Shown here: positions 44,013-50,371 of the stretch, one piece after another | Layout of the letters: every line of letters starts with the position of its first letter | Position numbering within the stretch: the stretch's first letter is position 1 | DNA from: a bacterium CG_4_9_14_3_um_filter_65_15 | Lineage (GTDB): Bacteria > Krumholzibacteriota > Krumholzibacteriia > LZORAL124-64-63 | Assembly: GCA_002790835.1 (NCBI GenBank) | Contig: PFVX01000060.1 | Coordinates: forward strand, 1 to 50,371 | Reading direction: 5' to 3' | Length of the DNA stretch: 50,371 bases | The notes under the pieces: generated by a model | Database searches by the model: none | What the model saw: the letters and a program-made list of their open reading frames with translations, nothing else | What the model was told of the DNA's origin: nothing | Translations under genes and position numbers: made by a program

Positions 44013-44765
44013 TTGGAACTGTCCGGTCAAGACGATCTGGTGCGTCCCTGTCGAATCAAGGGGATCCTGCACGCCCACAGCCGCTGGACCGATGGCGCCC
44101 ATTCGCTGGCGTCCATGGTCGAGACGGCGCGGGAGATCGGGCTGGAATACCTGGGCATCAGCGACCATTTCTTGTCCTCGGCGCACCAGGAGGGCATGGA
44201 CATCGACGCGGCCGCGGTTCAGCTGGCCGAGATCCAGCGACTCCGCGACCTGTATCCCGATTTCGACCTCCTCCAGGGCATTGAAATCGACGCGAACCCG
44301 GACGGTGGGCTGCCCCTGGCCGACGATGTGCTGGGCCGGTTCGACTACGTCATCGTCGCGTTTCCGGAAAACGGTGGTTACGACCCCGACACGTTTACCG
44401 GGCAGGTCGCCCAGGTAGCCCGCCAACCCCGGGTGACCATCCTCAGCAGACCTTTGGGCGATCTCATGCTCCGCAAGGAGAACGGTGTCCTGGATATGGA
44501 AACGGTGCTGCATGCCGCCGCCGAAGGCCGCACGGTGATTGAAGTGACGGCCAATCCCACCGGCAACAAGCTGGACTGGAGCAACTGCCACCTCGCGCAG
44601 GAGCTGGGCGTGCTGATGGCGATCAGCCCCGACGCCCATCGCGCCGCTCGTCTGGTGGACTTCCGCCACGGCGCCGAACTGGCCAGGGAGGCGGGGCTGC
44701 GGTGCAGCAGCGTGCTCAATACCTTCTCCAGTGAGGAATTGCGGGAGTATCTCAACAATTCATAG
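44013..44765 (+). CDS. PHP-domain protein with partly lost metal site
   Basis: 250 aa. TTG start preceded by GGGAG about seven bases upstream; an in-frame extension toward 43890 has poor composition. PHP motifs: LHAHSRWTDG (HxH), LGISDH, GIEIDANPDGGLPL (Glu), and near the end SPDAHRA (DxH). Where active histidinol-phosphatase and PolX-type PHP domains have SxH and a hHP motif, this protein reads IVAFPENGG and TILSRPLGDLML, so two expected histidines are replaced by other residues, including Arg. It might bind fewer metals or have a non-hydrolytic role. A complete three-way-junction repeat begins six bases after its stop. Confidence 0.75.
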   Translation: MELSGQDDLVRPCRIKGILHAHSRWTDGAHSLASMVETAREIGLEYLGISDHFLSSAHQEGMDIDAAAVQLAEIQRLRDLYPDFDLLQGIEIDANPDGGLPLADDVLGRFDYVIVAFPENGGYDPDTFTGQVAQVARQPRVTILSRPLGDLMLRKENGVLDMETVLHAAAEGRTVIEVTANPTGNKLDWSNCHLAQELGVLMAISPDAHRAARLVDFRHGAELAREAGLRCSSVLNTFSSEELREYLNNS

Positions 44766-44771
44766 GCCATT

Positions 44772-44899
44772 CCGGATGGTTTCCCTGTCCCTGGACGGCG
44801 CCCCGTGACCTCGTGTCACCGGGCGCCTCGGCATTCAGGCCCTTCTGACATCCCTGTCCTTCGGGCCTTCATGACGCCAGGGAAAGGGAAGCCATCCGG
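44772..44899. repeat. Three-way-junction repeat element, copy B
   Basis: Outer stem of 23 bp (44772-44794 with 44877-44899, one mismatch and one wobble), first inner hairpin GGCGCCC-c-GTGAC (44797-44809) with GTCAC-c-GGGCGCC (44814-44826), second inner hairpin AGGCCC (44837-44842) with GGGCCT (44863-44868). Arm sequences differ from copy A but all three helices are kept. It lies right after the PHP gene. Confidence 0.75.
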
Positions 44900-44921
44900 T
44901 ACGACCAATGAGTTTGAGATA

Positions 44922-45031
44922 CCCCCGCAGGGGTAACCCGGAGGATGGCAAAGTCGGGCAAGGGGGGTCACGAGTATCCAGAAGCGCCCGCAGCGGTAAC
45001 CCGGAGGGGGCAAAGTCGGGCGAGGGGGGTC
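44922..45031. repeat. Two imperfect direct repeats, period about 62 bp
   Basis: Units at 44922-44969 and 44984-45031 share CGCAG.GGTAACCCGGAGG, CAAAGTCGGGC and AGGGGGGTC. They lie between copy B and the Omp85-like gene in a gap of more than 600 bases without a credible gene. The text reads as a short peptide-like repeat in two frames (for example NPEGAKSGEGG), a common property of intergenic REP-type repeats, but no coding signals support translation. Confidence 0.6.
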
Positions 45032-45047
45032 CGGGCGCTGACACAAG

Positions 45048-45089
45048 TTTTCCCCCGCCTGCGGGGAAAGCCCTGCCGCAGGGGGAAAA
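45048..45089. repeat. Inverted repeat / hairpin
   Basis: TTTTCCCCC-gcc-TGCGG (45048-45064) pairs with CCGCAGGGGGAAAA (45076-45089), leaving a three-base bulge and a loop of about 11. The A- and T-ended arms would suit a bidirectional terminator after the PHP gene. The remaining 45090-45383 shows no further structure or gene that I can support. Confidence 0.5.
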
Positions 45090-45383
45090 GAGATGCGGCG
45101 CGGGGGTTGCAAGGGGTCGGGTGTCGATCCCCGGACTCCAGCGGACGAGGCGGACCCGGCGGTGCTCGAAACCCGCAGCAATCTTTTGTGCAAAACGGAG
45201 TATCGCAGCACGGTGGCCGGCGGCGCAGCGGGGCGGTGGGACGGAAGCGGGACGGTCTCCGGCGTGGGAGCGTCCCGCTTCGTGAACTCGAAACGGGTTC
45301 TGGCCACCAGGGGAACCCATGGGATATGATGCCGTTTTCATGACGTCCCGTAAGCGAATTCCCAGTGGACGAGGTGCCGAATC

Positions 45384-47726
45384 ATGACGCTCCTGCTTCG
45401 CCTTTTCGTGGTGGTCCTGCTGGTGTGGCCGACGATGGCCCGGGGTGCGGACCCCGCCCCGGCGACCGCCGCCGCCGACAGCGACACCGTCGCCACCCTG
45501 CCGGGATTGTTCCTGCCCGAGGGTATGACCCTCCAGGACCTGCTTCCCGGCGTTGAATGGACCCCGACCACGGGCGCGGCGACCGACAGCCTGCTGCGCG
45601 CGGGGCTGGGCGTGGTGCTGGCGTTCGAGGACACCTTCAGCTTCGATCCGGGTACCGTGGACACCATGCTGGTGACGGCCCCGCGGGTGACCATCGGTGA
45701 GGTCATCGAGGCCATCGGGCGCCGCATGGAAGCCGAGGCGCGCGCCATGCGCGATGTGGAGTTCACCACCCTGACCACGGTGGTCGAACACGACACGCCG
45801 TCGCGCTCCGGCGGCGACTACAAGGTGACCGAACTGGCCGAGCGCACAAGTCTGAGCCCGGACCGGGGCAGGCAGAGCGTGCGCATGTGGAAGCGCGAAC
45901 GGGAGGTGAAGAACGGCGAGGTCGTCAAGGAAGACGTCACCGACCGACCCGAACGCAGCTGGGACGACATGTCGCAGAACATGATGATGGCCATGCCTTT
46001 CGTCCCCGGTTCGGGCGGCCGCTACAACTACACGATCACGGCGCGGGACCTGGTGGGCAACAGCCTCATCTACCGCATCGATTTCGCGCCGAAAAGCCGC
46101 TTCGAGGCGCTGCCGACGGGCACGGTCTGGGTGGACACCGGCCACTGGGTGATCCGCAAGGTCGAGGCGCGCATGACCGAGGTGGTGCCTTTTCCCCTGT
46201 TCCTGGAGAGCGTTCCGGTCTTTCGTCTGAGCCGGGAGCGCCTGGGCGAGTACTGGTTCACCACCGACATGCAGATGGAGGTGCGGCTGCACAAACTGCC
46301 CCTGCTGAATCTGCCGCGGGTCATCGACCTGCGCACGACCCTGGGCGATTTCGTCATCAACGGCCAATCGCGCGACCCGGATTCGCCCCTCATGCCCGAC
46401 CCGGCCAGCGCCGAACCGGATTCGGACGGTTTCTGGCTTTCGCCCGAGGCATCCGAGGACACGTTGCGCGCCTACTGGGACGGGATCGCAGAGGTCTGGA
46501 ATGATGAGTTGGCGCCGGACCTGAAGCCGGTCGAACTGAGCGAGGCCGAGGTGGATAGCCTGATGCGGGTGGGCCGCCGAGAACTGGCGCAGATGGGCCA
46601 GGCCAGCCCCTGGACGGTGCAGCTGCACGAATTGGCGGAGCCCGGGTTCAACCGGGTGCAGGGTCCGGTACCGCGTTTGGGGCTGACGCTGCGACACCGC
46701 GGGTCCGTGCGCCCGCGCCTGGACCTGGGCGCGGGTTACGGGTTCGGCAACGAGCGCCCCGAGTTTTCGGCCCGGGCCTCTTTGCCTTTGCTGCGCGGTG
46801 CGGGCGCCGACGCCCAGATGTTGGGGGGCGGGCAGGCGCCGGGGGCGCTGGTCCTGAAGGTGGGCGGCTGGAAGGCCGCGCGGCCTTTCGCGGGCGACGG
46901 CAGACGCGGCACCCGCACCGTCACGGCGCTGTTTGCCGGCAGCGACCCCAACCAGTACTTCGAATCACGGGGCGCCCGGGCCCGGCTGAGGTGGAACGCG
47001 GGACCGCTGAGCCTGTGGGCGGAAGCCGGGGTGGCCGAGGAGCGCGCCCTGGAGCAGACGACCACCTGGAACGTGATGGGCCGGCGGTTGAGTCCCGACG
47101 GGAACCTGGCGGCCAAGGGTCTGGATGACCGCCGTTGGGGGGCGGGGGCGCGGTGGGACCTGGGTTCTTTGGCTCTGGACGGCACCTGGACCAGGCACGA
47201 CGTCGATGGCTTCGGGGAGGCGGGCGGGGGACGTCTCCAGATGGACGAGGTGTCGGCGGGCGCGCGGGCCCAACTGCTGGATGAGCGGGGCAACGAATGG
47301 GTTGTGCGCGGCGGTTACCGCGCCTTCGACGGCCAGGCGCCCCGGCAGTGGCGCACGTGGCTGGGCGATTGGGGCACCTTGCGGGGGTATCCCGCCGCGG
47401 CGCTGAGCGGAGACCGGGCGATGTGGGCCAGCGTGGATCTGCGCCTGGGGGTGGACCCGTTCCATGCGCTGCGGGTGCCCGGGTTGAAGTCCTTGGGCTT
47501 GCAGCCGATCCTGTTCGCCGACCACGGCCAGGCCTGGGCCGAAGCGGGCCCGCTGCCGGACGAGACGCGGACGGGGCACCTGTGGGATGTGGGTTTCGGC
47601 CTGGGACGGCGGCTGGACTTGCCGTTCGCCTGGGGGCTGCCCAACGTGCGGGCCTACCTGGCGCGGCCGGTCGGACCGGGAACCGGAGACGAGGGGTGGA
47701 CGGTGCTGGTCGGGTTCGAGAAATAG
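45384..47726 (+). CDS. Omp85/surface-antigen-like outer-membrane barrel protein with periplasmic domain
   Basis: 780 aa. ATG at 45384, GAGG eight bases upstream, signal peptide to about residue 22 (LVWPTMARGAD). Residues 100-440 form a periplasmic region: VTAPRVTIGEVIEAIGRRME, YNYTITARDLVGNSLIYRIDF and VWVDTGHWVIRKVEARMTEV resemble the DUF5686-type lead of FCB proteins with an outer-membrane lipoprotein-sorting-like beta domain. The last 330 residues are a barrel with the GTLRGYPAAALSGDRAMW phrase (the RGY/F motif of Omp85 proteins), ILFADHGQAW and the terminal TVLVGFEK. It probably inserts or transports outer-membrane or surface components. It is alone in its unit. Confidence 0.7.
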   Translation: MTLLLRLFVVVLLVWPTMARGADPAPATAAADSDTVATLPGLFLPEGMTLQDLLPGVEWTPTTGAATDSLLRAGLGVVLAFEDTFSFDPGTVDTMLVTAPRVTIGEVIEAIGRRMEAEARAMRDVEFTTLTTVVEHDTPSRSGGDYKVTELAERTSLSPDRGRQSVRMWKREREVKNGEVVKEDVTDRPERSWDDMSQNMMMAMPFVPGSGGRYNYTITARDLVGNSLIYRIDFAPKSRFEALPTGTVWVDTGHWVIRKVEARMTEVVPFPLFLESVPVFRLSRERLGEYWFTTDMQMEVRLHKLPLLNLPRVIDLRTTLGDFVINGQSRDPDSPLMPDPASAEPDSDGFWLSPEASEDTLRAYWDGIAEVWNDELAPDLKPVELSEAEVDSLMRVGRRELAQMGQASPWTVQLHELAEPGFNRVQGPVPRLGLTLRHRGSVRPRLDLGAGYGFGNERPEFSARASLPLLRGAGADAQMLGGGQAPGALVLKVGGWKAARPFAGDGRRGTRTVTALFAGSDPNQYFESRGARARLRWNAGPLSLWAEAGVAEERALEQTTTWNVMGRRLSPDGNLAAKGLDDRRWGAGARWDLGSLALDGTWTRHDVDGFGEAGGGRLQMDEVSAGARAQLLDERGNEWVVRGGYRAFDGQAPRQWRTWLGDWGTLRGYPAAALSGDRAMWASVDLRLGVDPFHALRVPGLKSLGLQPILFADHGQAWAEAGPLPDETRTGHLWDVGFGLGRRLDLPFAWGLPNVRAYLARPVGPGTGDEGWTVLVGFEK

Positions 47727-47773
47727 GGTCGGAGGGGTGGCACAAATCGCCGCCCGGGGGGACGGCGGATTTC

Positions 47774-47802
47774 TTGACGCATTAAGCGGGGGGCAGTATA
47801 TT
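47774..47802 (+). promoter_or_regulatory. Sigma-70 promoter of tRNA-Asn
   Basis: TTGACG (47774-47779), exactly 17 bases, TATATT (47797-47802), with expected start near 47809, about 70 bases before the mature tRNA. The G-rich spacer has a run of six G. Confidence 0.75.
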
Positions 47803-47881
47803 GCCACTCCGCTCAAGCCGGGCGGTCCGGGGCCGAACTATGGCTCAGACTGGCCAGGCAAGCGTGAAATACGAATTCGGT

Positions 47882-47956
47882 TCCTCGGTAGCTCAATGGT
47901 AGAGCATGCGGCTGTTAACCGCAGGGTTGTAGGTTCAAGTCCTACCCGAGGAGCCA
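47882..47956 (+). tRNA. tRNA-Asn (anticodon GTT)
   Basis: 75 bases with CCA encoded. Acceptor TCCTCGG pairs with CCGAGGA, the D arm contains AGCTCAATGGTAGAGC, the anticodon loop CTGTTAA carries GTT at 47914-47916, and the T arm has GGTTCAAGTCC. All stems are complete. The 3' end of such genes is a common integration site, and the DNA behind it differs in composition. Confidence 0.97.
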
Positions 47957-48002
47957 ATCCTTTTTCTGCGGAATTCCAGAGGCATTTCGGTTAACGACGC
48001 GG

Positions 48003-48030
48003 CCCGGGGGCGAGAGCTTCGGGGTTTTTT
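48003..48030 (+). terminator. Probable tRNA terminator
   Basis: CCCGGGG (48003-48009) pairs with CTTCGGG (48017-48023, two G-U pairs), seven-base loop, followed by six T. It ends the tRNA transcript 47 bases after the CCA. Confidence 0.65.
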
Positions 48031-48273
48031 GTATATACGCAGTTCTGGCAAGGGTTTGCGCGGTTCTGGCGGGTGGGGCCGGATTCTCTGTTTTGGGTGA
48101 GAGAGTTTGGGGGTCGGTGGGAACAGTCAGGGTTCACGACCGGACCCCGAAGGGTGGTAGAAAAACTCTCGAAATCTCGGTTTAACAACCCCCTCAAATT
48201 TAACGCATGGGGACGGACCGATGACCGATCGTAACAGTCGTAAAAGCAACTCATCAGGCGACATCGGCTCCGC
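48031..48273. other. Non-coding junction between tRNA and the less GC-rich region
   Basis: With the preceding bases from 47957 this makes about 317 bases without a gene. The left part is G-rich; the right part, from about 48160, is clearly richer in A and T. I see no integrase gene and no second copy of the tRNA 3' end in the window, so a partner attachment site, if any, lies beyond the right edge. Confidence 0.4.
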
Positions 48274-49590
48274 CTAGACCTGAAACGGAACGCCGTCTTT
48301 CAATTCCAGAACCGTAGCTCCGAAGACGGACCGATACTGATCCGGGAAGAAGGTGTGGATCGGAATGATGTGTTTCGGCTTTATGGCTGTCACCGATTTC
48401 TGAAGGGTTTCGAGGGTAGCGTGTCCGCTCGTATGCAGCGACCGCACGTCGAGCCCGAGCTTCTCGGCCGCTTCAACAAATCGCCGCGTCCGATCGCACT
48501 TGCGGTAGCCCTCCCATAGCGAGTAGATGAGAATCCCGCTCGTCAAATCCCCCATTCGACGAAGATCGATCTCCATGCCCGGCCGAACGAAGACGAGAAA
48601 CGCCCCGGGGTTCGCAGCGATCTCCTCCTTGCGGATCTTGAACTGAACTTGGCTATAGGGGATGTCTTGGCGACCGTCCTTGAAAAGGCGATCAGTAATG
48701 CGGGCCGGATACCAGACGCGGATGTTCCGATAGCGGGAGTTGCCAGGATAGGGCAGCGAGTCCCCGCCTGGTAGATTGCCCAGTTGGGTCAGGACATGGG
48801 CCGAATAGACATCCAGGACGAAGGTCCTGTCAGTCGCCAAGGCCGCCTTGAAGAAGGATACCGCGCGGCTGACGTTCTGGCCGGATTGATAGACTAGTAC
48901 CGGACGACCGGGGACGGAGCAGATAGCTCTCGCTTCGTCAGCCAACTCCTGCTCGGTCATCACATGTTCGGACTTCCGTCCCATCATGGTGCCTTCGAGA
49001 AGGAGTACATCGGCACCTGGAGGTACACGGTCGAGCATCATGTCGGTCGCTTTGCCGACGTGGCCGTGATCGCGGAAGTCTCCCGAGTAGATGACCCGCT
49101 TCCCACCGGCCTCGATGTCGAAAGCGAAAGCGCCAAAGCAACTGTGGTCGACCAGGTGGGGCGTGATGTCGAACGCTCCCACTTTGAAGCGGCCAGGCCA
49201 CTCGAATCGCTCGACCCTCCCTGTTGGACGACCACGGTTGCTGAACATGGCCGTGATCTCGATGAGAGAAGCGGTTCCGGCACTCAGGTAGACCGGGATG
49301 TCGGCATGAATGAAATCGAGGAAGCCATAGTGGTCCTGGTGGCCATGGGAGACGAGAACACCCGTGATCTCTGGCGCCTCCCATTTGTAGAGCCCGCCCA
49401 CATCAGGGAGGACGCCGCGAGCCACCAGTTCAGGGCCGTCAGCGCTCGCATGGTCTCCGATGTCAAATTCGCCGCCACCGGGTTTGACCAGTGGTATTCC
49501 CAGATCGACCAGTAGTCGGCAGCCCTCGTGAGCCAATTCGACGCACGACCCACCAATCTCCTTGGCACCACGATGGATGGTCAACTGCAT
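48274..49590 (-). CDS. RNase J-like metallo-beta-lactamase/beta-CASP nuclease
   Basis: 438 aa. ATG at 49590. Starts MQLTIHRGAKEIGGSCVEL, as RNase J-type proteins do. The metal site is complete: SHGHQDHYG (HxHxDH, 82-87), a His in HLVDHSCFG, the Asp of YSGDFRDHG, and HTSGHAT near residue 394, the beta-CASP SGHA motif. PIHTFFPDQY near the end is the motif after which RNase J continues with a C-terminal domain of about 100 aa, absent here. It probably cuts RNA, or DNA, as a solitary nuclease rather than the housekeeping RNase J. Codon use is less GC-rich than left of the tRNA. It follows 19 bases after the PD-(D/E)XK gene and is likely co-transcribed with it. Confidence 0.8.
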   Translation of the reverse strand: MQLTIHRGAKEIGGSCVELAHEGCRLLVDLGIPLVKPGGGEFDIGDHASADGPELVARGVLPDVGGLYKWEAPEITGVLVSHGHQDHYGFLDFIHADIPVYLSAGTASLIEITAMFSNRGRPTGRVERFEWPGRFKVGAFDITPHLVDHSCFGAFAFDIEAGGKRVIYSGDFRDHGHVGKATDMMLDRVPPGADVLLLEGTMMGRKSEHVMTEQELADEARAICSVPGRPVLVYQSGQNVSRAVSFFKAALATDRTFVLDVYSAHVLTQLGNLPGGDSLPYPGNSRYRNIRVWYPARITDRLFKDGRQDIPYSQVQFKIRKEEIAANPGAFLVFVRPGMEIDLRRMGDLTSGILIYSLWEGYRKCDRTRRFVEAAEKLGLDVRSLHTSGHATLETLQKSVTAIKPKHIIPIHTFFPDQYRSVFGATVLELKDGVPFQV

Positions 49591-49609
49591 GAGTGGTTCA
49601 CTCCGTCAA

Positions 49610-50269
49610 TCACCAGCGCGGGTTGCCGCGGAACAGAGTGACCGGGTTCACCTTGCGGATGTCACCGATTTTGTAGGCTGAAATGCCTTGGGCCTTCAGT
49701 GTGCGCAGTTCAACGTCGAGCTTCTCCTGTTGCATCGCGTCGAAACCGAACACCAAGAGCCGTGGCGTCGGATCGATCTCGGTTGGCTGCGGCAACGGAA
49801 CATTCGGTGAGAAGAGCGAATTGATGACGGCGACATGCGCGCGATAGGCATCCAGGACCTCGCGGTATACCGCTGAGTCGTTCAACTGCTTCTGATACCG
49901 CGCTATCTGGCGAACGATGCGGGGCGTCGACCCTGTCTTGGCGCGAATCTCTCCATTGCTGTAGTGCTTGGCCTCGAAGAACCGCAGCTGGCCCGTCTTG
50001 GTATCCATCAATAGCAGGTCGATTCGGTCCATCGGCGTCCGCTGTTTCCTGCCCGGCTCTGGCAACCCGTCTTCTTGGTGGCGAGCCAGGGATACCTCAA
50101 TGTCGAGAACGACGACCTGGCGCAGAGGATCCTTCTTCGCGCAGGAGTACCGTCCATACACTTCTGCAACGCCGGCGGCTTCGAGTCCTGAATAGAGCGC
50201 ACAGTTCTCTTTGATGCGGTCGTATCCCGCAGCGAAGGATGGGGTCGCAGTCAGACTGTCATCCGTCAC
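49610..50269 (-). CDS. PD-(D/E)XK nuclease-like protein, 5' end uncertain
   Basis: 219 aa from the GTG at 50269. VVVLDIEVSL followed by MDRIDLLLMDTKTGQLRFFEAKHYS gives the D-x(n)-EAK core of the PD-(D/E)XK nuclease fold (Asp in RIDLL, Glu and Lys in FEAK). The C-terminal half (TPRLLVFGFDA, TLKAQGISAYKIGDIRKV) is an alpha/beta region. The same frame stays convincingly coding upstream (LDYYETVSKYASVILAKSNQ) to a TAA at 50342-50344, and before that stop reads MQYAST from an ATG at 50362. So the gene may be longer and interrupted by a stop, or use a non-standard start. Next to the RNase J-like nuclease in probable island DNA, a defence role is possible but unproven. Confidence 0.6.
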   Translation of the reverse strand: MTDDSLTATPSFAAGYDRIKENCALYSGLEAAGVAEVYGRYSCAKKDPLRQVVVLDIEVSLARHQEDGLPEPGRKQRTPMDRIDLLLMDTKTGQLRFFEAKHYSNGEIRAKTGSTPRIVRQIARYQKQLNDSAVYREVLDAYRAHVAVINSLFSPNVPLPQPTEIDPTPRLLVFGFDAMQQEKLDVELRTLKAQGISAYKIGDIRKVNPVTLFRGNPRW

Positions 50270-50371
50270 GTAAGGCTGATTGCTCTTGGCTAAGATGACC
50301 GACGCATACTTACTAACCGTCTCATAATAGTCCAGACCAATTTACGTGGAAGCATACTGCATCGTCGGGGC

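Noticed and set aside
44816-45307. A 163-codon minus-strand frame
   Set aside because: It runs through the repeat cluster, is Pro/Arg/Ser-rich, and has no start signals; repeats of this type often read open by chance.
47957-48273. Attachment-site duplication of the tRNA-Asn 3' end
   Set aside because: No second copy of the tRNA 3' sequence is seen within the window and no integrase is encoded here.

Overview
This 50.4 kb window comes from the chromosome of a high-GC, Gram-negative, diderm bacterium. Lipoprotein signals, TonB-dependent receptors, an Omp85-like barrel and multiheme c-type cytochromes all point to an outer membrane. The gene mix (GH92 mannosidase with C-terminal lectin-like domains, lamin-tail-domain protein, VPS10/sortilin-like propeller, CHAT-TPR lipoprotein, very large cytochromes) suggests a deep-branching environmental lineage near the FCB superphylum, such as Krumholzibacteriota, Eisenbacteria or Latescibacterota. 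That placement is inference from style and content; no 16S gene is present.

Layout. 0-5.8 kb: end of a surface protein, a lipoprotein, an MFS transporter, a decayed gene fragment, and a sodium:solute symporter with a 36-aa accessory peptide, followed by a structured and possibly non-coding RNA locus that ends in a terminator, then a 46-aa membrane peptide. 5.8-9 kb: a hipBA toxin-antitoxin operon with a readable promoter and operators, convergent with a MATE exporter. 9-18.9 kb: glycan and small-molecule metabolism (GH92, SGNH hydrolase, DASS symporter, alpha/beta hydrolase, macrodomain), then an ABC-F protein coupled to a broken yaaA.

19.3-28.6 kb holds the most striking locus. Five tightly packed genes encode a multi-histidine membrane protein (likely quinol-side cytochrome b), a 20-haem cytochrome, a 49-haem cytochrome built of about 72-residue three-haem repeats, an outer-membrane beta-barrel, and a membrane-anchored 2x[Fe-S]/FAD oxidoreductase. 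Together they look like a self-contained trans-envelope electron conduit, probably for extracellular electron transfer.

28.6-37.5 kb: a small membrane protein, a secreted propeller protein, a lipoprotein, and a divergent pair made of a CHAT-protease/TPR lipoprotein and a sigma factor with a membrane anti-sigma factor. This recalls the protease/anti-sigma/sigma logic of Craspase but without CRISPR. 37.5-47.7 kb: ATP sulfurylase, tandem OprC/NosA-like TonB receptors (one with a decayed plug), a zinc-ribbon protein, a PHP-domain protein lacking expected metal ligands, an Omp85-like protein, and two copies of a roughly 130-bp three-way-junction repeat in which base pairing is kept although sequence is not. 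47.8 kb to the end: tRNA-Asn with its promoter, then less GC-rich, oppositely oriented DNA encoding an RNase J-like metallo-beta-lactamase nuclease and a PD-(D/E)XK-type protein, probably the edge of an island at the tRNA.
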